The notes under the pieces were generated by a model. The model worked only from the letters and a program-made list of their open reading frames with translations. It was not told the origin of the DNA and made no database searches. The position numbers were made by a program, and so were the translations under genes. Of a stretch of DNA of 64,000 nt, positions 8,902-16,805 are shown piece after piece. Position 1 is the stretch's first letter; every line of letters starts with the position of its first letter. The DNA lies in contig JBDSEV010000075.1 in assembly GCA_039919885.1 (NCBI GenBank), positions 1 through 64,000 of the forward strand. Direction: 5' to 3'. Source of the stretch: JACMLD01 sp039919885. Its GTDB lineage: Bacteria; Bacteroidota; Bacteroidia; Chitinophagales; Chitinophagaceae.

Positions 8902-9414
8902 ATGGAAAATCCCGTAAATCTGTCCCATCAGGATGCAGTAAAAAAACTGAAAGAATTAGCAGATGATATTAACATGTGTTTGTTTTGTACCAACCTCACC
9001 AGGGACGATGGTTCTACGTGCCGTCCCATGGCCACGCAACAAGTCGATGAAAAAGGCGACATCTGGTTTTTTAGTGGAAAGGACAGTGACAAAAACAGGG
9101 AAATAAAGGAGAATAATAATGTTCAGTTGTTTTATTCCCATCCGTCAAAAAATAGCTATATGGTGGTGAACGGAACGGCAAGCGAATCAACAGATAAGCA
9201 GAAGATAGACGAATTATGGTCGCCACTTGCTAAAGCATGGTTTAAAGAAGGAAAAGATGATCCAAATGTTTCCTTAATCCGGGTGAGCAATGTGAATGCG
9301 TATTTCTGGGATACCAAGGGAAACAGGATGATAAACTTTTTAAAGATGGTCGCTTCTGCAGCAACAGGAAAAACACTGGTTGATGCAGAAGAGGGCGCAC
9401 TTAATGTTAAGTAA
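8902..9414 (+). CDS. Pyridoxamine 5'-phosphate oxidase family protein (general stress protein 26-like)
   Basis: 170 residues from the ATG at 8902; an upstream in-frame start would add 26 hydrophobic residues that do not fit the family. The split-barrel flavin-binding fold is recognised from DDINMCLFCTNL, PMATQQVDEKGDIWFFSGKDS and NNNVQLFYSHPSKNSYMVVNGTA, arranged as in B. subtilis GS26-like proteins. Such proteins bind FMN or F420 and act as small oxidoreductases, often induced by stress; the substrate is unknown. Cytoplasmic, single-gene unit followed by a terminator. Confidence 0.87.
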   Translation: MENPVNLSHQDAVKKLKELADDINMCLFCTNLTRDDGSTCRPMATQQVDEKGDIWFFSGKDSDKNREIKENNNVQLFYSHPSKNSYMVVNGTASESTDKQKIDELWSPLAKAWFKEGKDDPNVSLIRVSNVNAYFWDTKGNRMINFLKMVASAATGKTLVDAEEGALNVK

Positions 9415-9467
9415 TTGGTTTCCTGTTTAAAATAATTTGCAGCTTAGTAAAATGCATTTGGAGAGAA

Positions 9468-9496
9468 AAGATACCTTTTACGGGTATCTTTTTTTT
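9468..9496 (+). terminator. Rho-independent terminator
   Basis: AAGATACC (9468-9475) pairs with GGTATCTT (9483-9490), loop TTTTACG, followed by a T-run to 9496. It closes the gene ending at 9414. Confidence 0.85.
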
Positions 9497-9532
9497 GTAA
9501 TTGAAACAGTGGGAGCTCCTGCACCCGGTCCT

Positions 9533-10405
9533 TTATTGAATAATGCGCAAAGCACTTTTCAGTATTATAGCTTCTATGTGATTCGTTTTTCCAAGGTATT
9601 CCCCATCCACCTGGAAGTGGGCTTTTCTTTTGGAATGTATGTGTAACGACTGGGTTTGAAACAATTCTGTTTTAGTTTTATCGTACGCGGTATGGCTAAC
9701 CATCATCTTAAAAATTTCCGTAAATGATACTTTCCTGATAATAACTATTTCAAAAAGATCATCGTCGAGCCGGCCCATGGGATTAATAATGGCGCCACTC
9801 CCATACCTCGTAGCGTTCGCAATAACGATCATGGCAGCATCGCGTTTTATGCTTGAGTTGTCAATTTGGATGGTTGCCTGCATAACAGAATGGCGCCAGA
9901 GCACTCGCCACGCTGCTTTTACATAACCCATCATGCCGCGGCGCTTTTCAGATTCGAAAATTTTAATTACAGAAGCATTAAATCCAATGTCACTCAGGTG
10001 CACACAGAGTTGACCGTTGATTTTTACAAGGTGAATCTTTTGTGTTTCTTCTTTGAGAAGATGTTGCAGTGCGGCACTGGTATCGGTAGGTATGTGCAAC
10101 TCTTTGGCAAGCCCATTTGCGGAACCCGCTGGCACAATACCCATGGTAATTTCTGTATGCAGCAGGCATTCGGCGACCAGTTTTACCGTACCATCACCAC
10201 CCACAGCAATTACCCTATCTGGTTTTGAATCGCTTATTTTATCTTTAATGCTGTCCGTATTACAGCCACGTGTCAGCAGGTACTGTTCGGTGGTGTGCGG
10301 GAGGTGCTGGAAGAAATCATTGATCGCTGCGGGCCAGTCCACACCCTTGTTTCCAGCGCCCGGATTAATAATAAAGAGTAATTTTAGATGCTGTCGACTA
10401 TTCAT
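9533..10405 (-). CDS. Diacylglycerol kinase family lipid kinase (YegS/DgkB-like)
   Basis: 290 residues from the ATG at 10405; a TTG 27 bases upstream is less likely. The N-terminal nucleotide-binding half has the INPGAGNKG loop near residue 13 and the signature GGDGT at 69-73, followed by GIVPAGSANGLAKEL, a typical phosphate-binding segment. The C-terminal half is the beta-sandwich of the DAGK catalytic family. The enzyme phosphorylates a lipid such as diacylglycerol at the inner face of the membrane. It is divergent from the App1-type phosphatidate phosphatase gene with only about 50 bases between them, which suggests linked control of two opposing reactions. Confidence 0.9.
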   Translation of the reverse strand: MNSRQHLKLLFIINPGAGNKGVDWPAAINDFFQHLPHTTEQYLLTRGCNTDSIKDKISDSKPDRVIAVGGDGTVKLVAECLLHTEITMGIVPAGSANGLAKELHIPTDTSAALQHLLKEETQKIHLVKINGQLCVHLSDIGFNASVIKIFESEKRRGMMGYVKAAWRVLWRHSVMQATIQIDNSSIKRDAAMIVIANATRYGSGAIINPMGRLDDDLFEIVIIRKVSFTEIFKMMVSHTAYDKTKTELFQTQSLHIHSKRKAHFQVDGEYLGKTNHIEAIILKSALRIIQ

Positions 10406-10458
10406 GCTGGCTTGGTAGTTGTTTCTTAGCAACGATTAATATAAAAATATACCAAAAT

Positions 10459-11442
10459 TTGTCAAAGTCATCCCCGGGCGGAAAGTTTGTGAAAATATAC
10501 CACGGTTATGGGCACATGCATGATCTGCTTTTGTACGGGCATGTCTTTAGCAAAAGGGTAGTGGTCCGCAAACGCTATAGCAGTCACATGCTGGCCAACC
10601 TCCGGTATCTCTTGCGGTTATTTTTTGTGCAACCACTGGCGGGTGCCGTTGTTCAGTTGTACTGGCAGAACCAGGTGTTGCAAAACAAAACAGAAACAGA
10701 TGGTTTTATTAAGTTTGAATGGGCATCGAATGAGCCTGTCGCCGCAGGCTGGCATACTGTGAAAGTTCAATATAAAGATGGGGAGGAGTCCATTACTGGC
10801 ACAGGCGCATTGTTTGTACCCCATAAAACGCAGTATGGATTCATTTCGGATATTGATGATACCGTAATGGTTTCACATTCAGCTACGGTATTCAAAAGAT
10901 TAAGGGTGCTGTTCACCACCAACCCGCGTACAAGGAAAATTTTTCCGGATGTGCAAAAGCATTATCAACTTTTATCCGTTTCCAATACTACGCTGGAAGC
11001 GCCCAATCCTTTTTTTTATGTGTCCAGCAGCGAATGGAACCTTTACGATTATCTCGAAGATTTTTTTTCTTTCAATGGTCTCCCAAAAGGTGCTTTCTTG
11101 CTCAACCATATTAAACGATGGACGGAATTGCTAAAAACCGGTAAAACAACACACGAGGGAAAATTGATCAGGGTGGCAAGAATTTTAATTGCTTTTCCGC
11201 ACCAGCGATTTATTTTAATTGGCGACAATACGCAGCGCGATCCAGTCATTTACAAAGCCATCGCCGAGAAATACCCGGAGCGAATACATGCTGTTTATAT
11301 CCGTAATGTGCATCGGCGGCATGAGGTCGCCACCCGCGAATTACTGCTTGACTTGCAAAACCGAACCGGTGTACAAACTTGTTTGTTTACAGACAGCAGC
11401 GAAGCCATTGCCCATTCCAAAGCAATCGGCCTCATTGTGTAA
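10459..11442 (+). CDS. App1 family phosphatidate phosphatase (DUF2183)
   Basis: 327 residues if the TTG at 10459 is used. The conserved N-terminal segment KIYHGYGHMHDLLLYGHVF typical of the family lies before the first ATG (10516), so a non-ATG start (TTG 10459 or GTG 10489) is favoured. The HAD-type catalytic motif DIDDT is at 131-135, with FISDIDDTVMVS context as in yeast App1, and LIGDNTQRDP forms the second HAD motif. The family dephosphorylates phosphatidate to diacylglycerol. It is divergent from the lipid kinase gene and followed 62 bases later by a DUF1345 membrane protein. The role in membrane lipid turnover is inferred. Confidence 0.88.
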   Translation: MSKSSPGGKFVKIYHGYGHMHDLLLYGHVFSKRVVVRKRYSSHMLANLRYLLRLFFVQPLAGAVVQLYWQNQVLQNKTETDGFIKFEWASNEPVAAGWHTVKVQYKDGEESITGTGALFVPHKTQYGFISDIDDTVMVSHSATVFKRLRVLFTTNPRTRKIFPDVQKHYQLLSVSNTTLEAPNPFFYVSSSEWNLYDYLEDFFSFNGLPKGAFLLNHIKRWTELLKTGKTTHEGKLIRVARILIAFPHQRFILIGDNTQRDPVIYKAIAEKYPERIHAVYIRNVHRRHEVATRELLLDLQNRTGVQTCLFTDSSEAIAHSKAIGLIV

Positions 11443-11504
11443 CGCTGGGCAATAACAACTGTTTTACACCAGAATATTTACCTTTCCGCATAAATATAAA
11501 ATTC

Positions 11505-12191
11505 ATGAATGACTTGCCGGGTGCTGAAAACGCCGATAATATTTTTCTCCGTATGCGGCCCATCCATCGTTTTATCGTTGGCTTTTTAAGTTCGACGGCA
11601 GTGTATTTTTTTATCCGCTCCGCAGACATCAACACGCTATTAAAGGCAATGCTGTTATGGGATGTCTTTTGTTTTGTAGTATTGGTTTGTGACTGGGTAG
11701 TCGTTTTCACCTGTTCTCCTGCGCAAATAAGGAAGATTGCAAGAAAAGAAGATGGTAGCCGGATTGTAATATTTATCATCGTGTTGGTCGCTTCGCTTGC
11801 GAGTATGGTAACTGTATTGTTGCTTATTTTGTCAAAAGAACAACTGCAACCAGGTTTGTACCTGCCGGTGTCGGTTTTGGGAATGCTGCTTTCCTGGATA
11901 CTGGTGCACACCACTTTTAGTTTTCACTATGCGCGTATATTTTATGGAGATGATGATGAAAGGCCCGATATCCATGCCGGCGGGCTCGAATTTCCCTCGG
12001 AAAGTGCACCAGATTACCTGGACTTTGCTTATTTTTCTTTTGTGATTGGTATGACTTTCCAGGTATCAGATGTGCAAATTTCCGCCAGGCGCATCCGGCG
12101 GCAGGCGCTGGTGCACGGTTTACTGGCTTTCACGCTCAATACATTTGTTGTTGCCCTCACCGTAAACCTGATTGCCGGGCTCAAGGGATAG
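11505..12191 (+). CDS. DUF1345 domain membrane protein
   Basis: 228 residues from the ATG at 11505; the frame extends upstream but only through sequence overlapping the App1 gene's end. Several transmembrane helices are visible (about residues 20-35, 48-67, 88-110, 119-140 and the C-terminal 20). The DUF1345 signature region is LLSWILVHTTFSFHYARIFY, then a conserved soluble turn FPSESAPDYLDFAYFSFVIGMTFQVSD. Function is unknown; it resembles small channel or transporter-like proteins. Placed directly after the phosphatidate phosphatase gene, likely in one transcript. Confidence 0.85.
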   Translation: MNDLPGAENADNIFLRMRPIHRFIVGFLSSTAVYFFIRSADINTLLKAMLLWDVFCFVVLVCDWVVVFTCSPAQIRKIARKEDGSRIVIFIIVLVASLASMVTVLLLILSKEQLQPGLYLPVSVLGMLLSWILVHTTFSFHYARIFYGDDDERPDIHAGGLEFPSESAPDYLDFAYFSFVIGMTFQVSDVQISARRIRRQALVHGLLAFTLNTFVVALTVNLIAGLKG

Positions 12192-12223
12192 CACCAAAAT
12201 CATCTATCAAAAATTTTATTAAG

Positions 12224-12970
12224 ATGCAGGCAAATTCAATACAGGAAGTCATTGGTCACCTCGATATGATTATAGCATGGAGTAAAAAGGCAGAGAGTCC
12301 GATTGGTTATTTTGCGATGTTATACCGGCGAATGACCGTGGCCGTTATGGACGGTATCCGGGACAATGCATTTGCAGATGGTAAAAGGATGGAGCAGCTT
12401 GATGTTGTTTTTGCGAACAGATACCTTGCTGCCTGGGAGGCCTATACCCACCAGCAGCATTGCACCAATGCATGGTATACTAGTTTTGAAGCCTGTAAAG
12501 ACGATAACCTGATAGTTTTACAGCACCTGGTGGGTGGAATAAATGCGCATATTAATCTTGACCTGGGAATAGCGGCCGCGTCAATTGCGCCGGGCAATGC
12601 CATTTTTAATTTGCAGCAAGATTTTGACAAAATTAATGATGTAATTGCACTGCAGATGCAGTCTGTGCAGGATGCCTTGTGCAAGATTTGGTTTCCTTTA
12701 CGGGCATTGTTGCAGGTAGCTAATAACCGGCAGGATATTGTACTTAATTTCAGTATTGTAACAGCCCGTAAAACATCCTGGACCAACGCCGTGGCTTTGG
12801 CTTTTATACCGCAAGCCTTACAAGAAACGCACATCAATACCATAGATGCAGCGGTTGTTACGATCGGCAACCGTATTATACATCCAGGAATAATTACGGG
12901 AATGCTACTGCACCCGGTAAGGCAAATGGAAAATTCATCCGTAAGTAAGAACATGGAGCTGCTGCAATAG
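12224..12970 (+). CDS. DUF5995 family protein
   Basis: 248 residues, all-helical, without a signal peptide. The family features visible are YFAMLYRRMTVAVMDGI near residue 30, FANRYLAAWEAY near 68 and the His-rich stretch VGGINAHINLDLGIAAA near 108, whose conserved His residues suggest a metal or haem site. Biochemical function is not known. It starts 32 bases after the DUF1345 gene, so it probably belongs to the same operon. Confidence 0.82.
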   Translation: MQANSIQEVIGHLDMIIAWSKKAESPIGYFAMLYRRMTVAVMDGIRDNAFADGKRMEQLDVVFANRYLAAWEAYTHQQHCTNAWYTSFEACKDDNLIVLQHLVGGINAHINLDLGIAAASIAPGNAIFNLQQDFDKINDVIALQMQSVQDALCKIWFPLRALLQVANNRQDIVLNFSIVTARKTSWTNAVALAFIPQALQETHINTIDAAVVTIGNRIIHPGIITGMLLHPVRQMENSSVSKNMELLQ

Positions 12971-13068
12971 CAAAAATACACGATGTTTATGCTTAGCGGT
13001 TACCATATTGAGCGTTCAGTATTCACATTATTCAGCAACACAAAAAAAAAGATAAAACAACGACTAAT

Positions 13069-13146
13069 ATGAAATTCAATCGTTCTAAACTGGTCAACAT
13101 GGTAGTTATCGTGCTTGTAATAACACTTTGATTTAATAACCTGGCT
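13069..13146 (+). other. Signal-peptide segment interrupted by in-frame TGA
   Basis: From the ATG at 13069 the frame reads a typical signal peptide start (MKFNRSKLVNMVVIVLVITL), then TGA at 13129-13131, then FNNLAVAQ, leading in frame into the monooxygenase at 13147. The pieces on both sides of the stop look like one signal peptide with an AVA-Q cleavage site. It is best explained as a nonsense mutation or a sequencing error. Confidence 0.75.
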
Positions 13147-13473
13147 GTGGCACAGGAAAAAAACCAAATGGTTAGACTTGCGAAAATTAAGGTTGACCCA
13201 TTGCAGGTAGACAAGTATAACATTTCGCTAAAAGAACAAATGGCTACTGCTGTTCTTGTGGAACCTGGCGTGTTGACTTACTATGCCGTTGCCGACAAGC
13301 GCGACCCGTCTCAAATTACCATACTCGAAATATATGCCGATACAGCTTCGTATAAATTACATATAGAAACAAAACATTTTAAAAAGTATAAGGATACCGT
13401 AAAAGATATGGTGAAGTCTTTGGAGCTGGCCGACGTTAATCTAATAAGGTTTAGCAAAAAACCTCACTTGTAG
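13147..13473 (+). CDS. Putative quinol/antibiotic biosynthesis monooxygenase (ABM domain), signal peptide broken
   Basis: The open part is 108 codons from a GTG at 13147, or 101 from the ATG at 13168. The ABM dimeric alpha/beta-barrel fold is recognised from MVRLAKIKVDPLQVDKYNISLKEQ, EPGVLTYYAVADKRDPSQITILEIYAD and HIETKHFKKYK with its conserved His. Such proteins are small cofactor-free oxygenases or haem-degrading enzymes. The ancestral product was evidently exported, because the frame continues upstream into a signal peptide cut by a TGA at 13129. If the stop is real, any product would now stay in the cytoplasm or be absent. Confidence 0.8.
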   Translation: MAQEKNQMVRLAKIKVDPLQVDKYNISLKEQMATAVLVEPGVLTYYAVADKRDPSQITILEIYADTASYKLHIETKHFKKYKDTVKDMVKSLELADVNLIRFSKKPHL

Positions 13474-13654
13474 TTTTAAAAACCAGTTTTCACCAGGCAG
13501 TTTATAATTTAATAGAAAGGTTTACCCCTTCTATGGCTACATCAGGCCAATGAGCAATCAGCAATATCCGGCGAGTATTTTTGTGCATCCGATTAACGAC
13601 CATGCGCGGTTTGGCGCAAGAAATGCCCATTCATATTTGGCATTTGCCGCAATG

Positions 13655-13686
13655 GCGAACACGAATACCGCCCGCAGGCGGTTCGC
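13655..13686. other. GC-rich hairpin
   Basis: ACCGCC/GGCGGT arms at 13667-13682 lie inside GCGAAC/GTTCGC at 13655-13686. There is no T-run. It lies downstream of the S10 peptidase gene (minus) and may act as a processing or stop signal. Confidence 0.35.
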
Positions 13687-13744
13687 AAGCCTTTTCGGCC
13701 ACTGGCATCATGCACTATCCCTGATTTAAATTAATCTTATAGTG

Positions 13745-15289
13745 TTAATATTTGGCCGGCGTGCCTGCTGCAGGCATCGATGCTTTAATGAATTGACGGA
13801 TATCCTCATTGGCCGTGGCCAGATCCTGTTTCCGCAGGTACATCATGTGGCCGCTGCGGTAGCCTTTCCAACTCAGTTTATCTTTTAGTTTACCTCCGGG
13901 ATCCATTTGCCACATACTATATTTTGCATTAAAGTAATCACACGCTCCATCGTAATAACCTGATTGTATCATCACGTGCAGGTAAGGATTTTGTGCCATA
14001 GCCTGCCGGAGGTTGTCACCGGTTTTGTCCCCTGTTCTGTCCCAGGGATACACAGAACCAAACATCATATATTTAGCATCTGTTTTATAATTCAGTTCAT
14101 TGCGGGTGTAAATATTAATAGCAGGAGTAAATGAATGCAACCAGGACGTGAGTTCCGGATTGAAATCCGGTTCGGTTCCTGCATCCTGTCGGTCAATGCC
14201 ACGGTAACGGGAATCCAGCCGGCCAACGGTAAACCCTTTATCGCGCAGCAATTCTTTCCAGAAAAACTCAGTGGGCACCGTAAAATTATGCTGTATTATA
14301 GATGCGGTAGAAAGTCCCGAGTAGCGGGCCATCTTTTCCGCGATGTATTGCTTTTTATCGGCTGGTAAAAAACTTCCCCGGCTGATAGCGGGTATCAGTT
14401 CATTGATGGTAAAATCTTCAACTTCGGGCAGCATCTCGGTAAGATCCTTTTTCTGCAGGTCTGCCGGAAGTACTTTATGAAACCATGCAGTTGCGGCAAA
14501 ATAGGGGAGGCGAAGCGCAGCATCTACCGGACCTCCGCGTTCAATTCCAAGTTCGGTGGGAGAAACCAGCACTACACCATTCAGGTACATCCATTGCGCA
14601 TTTTGCAGTTCCAGTGCCAATCCCGAAACGCGGGTGGTACCATAGCTCTCTCCAATTAAATATTTAGGGGAAGCCCAACGGTTATTGCGCGTAACAAAAG
14701 TATTAATCCACCCGGCCAGGTATTTAATATCGGCATTCACGCCAAAAAAAGTTTTCCCTGGAATGTCTTTGCTCACCGCCCTGGAATAAGCAGTATTTAC
14801 CGGGTTTACGAAAACAATGTCTGCAATATCAAGTAAGGAATAAGGGTTTTCTTTGATGCCATAGGGCTGAACAGGGTAGCCCTCATCATCTATATTAAGC
14901 AGGCGTGGACCTGTGTACGCAATCTCCATCCAGACGGAAGCAGAACCCGGCCCGCCATTAAATGAAATGACCAATGGTCTGGCGCTGCGATCCTTAATAT
15001 CTGTACGTTCGTAAAATGAATAAAATAAACCAGCAATGCATTTGCCTTCTTCATCCCAAACGGGCATGGTGCCCGTGGTAGCCTTGTAGGGTATCCGTTG
15101 ACCTTTGATGACAGTTTCGTGATCGGTAGTGACCGCCTGGTCTGGATTAAAAATAATATTGGGAAGCGTTTTATCTGTTTTTTCTTCCTTTACAACCGGC
15201 GGCTGGGCTGGTGTGGCAGGTTTCTGCTGCGCAACGATAGTTGCGTTAAAAGCACATAAAATGCAAATCAACACGAATGATTGCTTCAT
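13745..15289 (-). CDS. S10 family serine carboxypeptidase-like protein
   Basis: 514 residues with a signal peptide ending TIVAQ near residue 21, followed by a Pro/Lys-rich linker. The alpha/beta-hydrolase features of S10 peptidases are present: NGGPGSASVW (oxyanion region, about 111), the nucleophile Ser 215 in GESYG, the Asp in GYYDGACDYFNAKY and the catalytic His in YRSGHMMYL near the C-terminus. It probably removes C-terminal residues from peptides in the periplasm. It stands alone on the minus strand. Confidence 0.9.
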   Translation of the reverse strand: MKQSFVLICILCAFNATIVAQQKPATPAQPPVVKEEKTDKTLPNIIFNPDQAVTTDHETVIKGQRIPYKATTGTMPVWDEEGKCIAGLFYSFYERTDIKDRSARPLVISFNGGPGSASVWMEIAYTGPRLLNIDDEGYPVQPYGIKENPYSLLDIADIVFVNPVNTAYSRAVSKDIPGKTFFGVNADIKYLAGWINTFVTRNNRWASPKYLIGESYGTTRVSGLALELQNAQWMYLNGVVLVSPTELGIERGGPVDAALRLPYFAATAWFHKVLPADLQKKDLTEMLPEVEDFTINELIPAISRGSFLPADKKQYIAEKMARYSGLSTASIIQHNFTVPTEFFWKELLRDKGFTVGRLDSRYRGIDRQDAGTEPDFNPELTSWLHSFTPAINIYTRNELNYKTDAKYMMFGSVYPWDRTGDKTGDNLRQAMAQNPYLHVMIQSGYYDGACDYFNAKYSMWQMDPGGKLKDKLSWKGYRSGHMMYLRKQDLATANEDIRQFIKASMPAAGTPAKY

Positions 15290-15640
15290 GGGGCGATTTT
15301 CTTTAAATGAATAAATGTTGTTTAAACTGGCAGGCGTTGAAGGTTGACTAAAGGTGTATCAAAATTAGTAAACGGTCAAATAAAAAGAAAAGTTTACAAT
15401 GGCTCCGGCGCTTAATATTGATCACGATGCAATAGGATGAAATGACACAGCACGGTTGTACCCTATCCATGCATATTGCAAAAAATCGATGGGGTAGGCG
15501 ACAAATGAGGGTTAAGCAAAATCTAATAAATAAGTTGGAAATAATTTTTACGCTGCGAGTAGTCTACGCTTGAAAACGATGAAGTATAAAAATGAGGTAT
15601 AAATTAGCTGTCTAAATTGTGGGCAGGATGGGCAAAATTT
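15290..15640. other. Intergenic region upstream of the S10 gene
   Basis: AT-rich, about 350 bases, holding the presumed promoter of the minus-strand S10 gene. No clear -33/-7 pair, repeat or gene was recognised. Confidence 0.45.
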
Positions 15641-15690
15641 CTCTTTTTTTTTCAGAGAACCTGCAGTAACTTTATTGCTCACCAAAAAAA

Positions 15691-15697
15691 AGGAGGT
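15691..15697 (+). promoter_or_regulatory. Strong Shine-Dalgarno sequence
   Basis: AGGAGGT, a 7-base match to the 16S anti-Shine-Dalgarno, lies 4 bases before the ATG at 15702 and is preceded by an A-run. Such sequences are rare in Bacteroidota and absent before the other genes here. Confidence 0.7.
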
Positions 15698-15701
15698 ATT
15701 C

Positions 15702-15749
15702 ATGCAATCTACAGATAAATCATGGAAGCCTTCGGTTATTATCGCGTAG
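15702..15749 (+). CDS. 15-residue mini-ORF with strong ribosome binding site
   Basis: ATG at 15702 to TAG at 15747-15749 encodes MQSTDKSWKPSVIIA. It is too short to assign a family. Support for its being translated comes from the context: a 7-base Shine-Dalgarno at 15691 with close spacing, and a strong terminator at 15797, with no other plus-strand gene until 19851. The unit could encode a micropeptide, be a leader-like regulatory RNA, or be the remnant of a longer gene. Confidence 0.45.
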   Translation: MQSTDKSWKPSVIIA

Positions 15750-15796
15750 CCGGGCTGTATTCATAAAATAATCTGCTGACTCAAAAAGAAGTCAGG

Positions 15797-15824
15797 GCCA
15801 CTGAAACAATTCAGTGGCTTTTTT
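15797..15824 (+). terminator. Terminator after the mini-ORF
   Basis: GCCACTGAA (15797-15805) pairs perfectly with TTCAGTGGC (15810-15818), loop ACAA, followed by six T residues. Confidence 0.9.
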
Positions 15825-15832
15825 ATGTTGGG

Positions 15833-15865
15833 CAAAAAAAAGCTGCCACTAGTATGTGACAGCTT
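15833..15865 (-). terminator. Terminator of the outer-membrane barrel gene
   Basis: On the minus strand AAGCTGTCAC (15865-15856) pairs with GTGGCAGCTT (15849-15840, one mismatch), followed by a T-run at 15840-15833. Confidence 0.85.
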
Positions 15866-15894
15866 CAGTATTCTAAAATTAATTATTTGCGGAA

Positions 15895-16599
15895 CTACAA
15901 TTTAAAGCCTACTGTAAAACTCAATACCCTGTACTTGTTTAATTCATCATCAGAACTGCTGGTACCTGATTGAATTTTTGCAAGACCAAGACCATAATTT
16001 ACGGAGAACAAGGCATGCCTGGATTCTATACCAACTGTTCCGTTAAGGCCATAATCAAAACGTCTCAATACATTGTAACCCGCACCTTCTTCAGAACTGG
16101 TAAACGGATCATCATTGGAAAACTTGATACTTTCTGAACGGCTGAAATCGGCACCAAGAATTTGACCTTCCACCTTGTTCTTACCTCCTACGCCCATCGC
16201 AATATAAGGACCTGCACCAAAAAAGAAGCTCGACTGATCGCCTAATGGCAATTTAATCACTGCATTCACCGGCACTTCCACATAGTAAGGTCGTGTTGTC
16301 GCTCTGTACCAATTATTGCCAGAAGTGTTGCCTGATTCCAGTTTAGCACCTTTCCCTGTAAAAAATACGCCGGGTTGAAGCGAGAAAAACGCACCGATTG
16401 GCAAATCAGCCTGTAACCCCGCCTGGAAAGATGCTACTCCTTTACCTTCATCGAGGTCACCACTTTTATTAATGGTTATATTACTGAGGTTTAAACCACC
16501 TTTAAGCATCAGGGAAGGCTTAGGCGCTGTTTTCTGCGCATACGATACGGCACCGCTGAGCATTACTACTGCGCTAAGTGCAAGGATTTTGTGTTTCAT
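15895..16599 (-). CDS. Outer membrane beta-barrel protein (porin-family, PorT-like)
   Basis: 234 residues from the ATG at 16599, which starts the signal peptide (MKHKILALSAVVMLSGAVSYAQ). The mature part opens with SLMLKGGLNLSNI and contains alternating amphipathic strands with FSLQPGVFFTGKG, VEVPVNAVIKL and FGAGPYIAMGVGG, the pattern of the common Bacteroidota 8-stranded outer-membrane barrel family. It ends in a strand with terminal Phe-Lys-Leu. Its role is unknown. Frame upstream of 16599 is not plausible. Confidence 0.85.
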   Translation of the reverse strand: MKHKILALSAVVMLSGAVSYAQKTAPKPSLMLKGGLNLSNITINKSGDLDEGKGVASFQAGLQADLPIGAFFSLQPGVFFTGKGAKLESGNTSGNNWYRATTRPYYVEVPVNAVIKLPLGDQSSFFFGAGPYIAMGVGGKNKVEGQILGADFSRSESIKFSNDDPFTSSEEGAGYNVLRRFDYGLNGTVGIESRHALFSVNYGLGLAKIQSGTSSSDDELNKYRVLSFTVGFKL

Positions 16600-16805
16600 A
16601 CTGTACATTTTATTTACCACCTGATTTTCAAAAGTCCTGCCAATATTCTGGCTAGCGGAATGATTACCGTAAAGCCAAAATACACCTAGAAAAAAAGTGG
16701 AAAATAGAATGTTAATTGTAGAAAAATCACCCCTAATATTGGATAAATTAAACCAAACCACATAATGGTTTAGCGATCAATTAATTTAATAAATTATGCC
16801 ATATG

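Noticed and set aside
13129..13131. TGA read as a selenocysteine codon
   Set aside because: It falls in the hydrophobic core of a signal peptide, where Sec has no role, and no SECIS-like element was seen.
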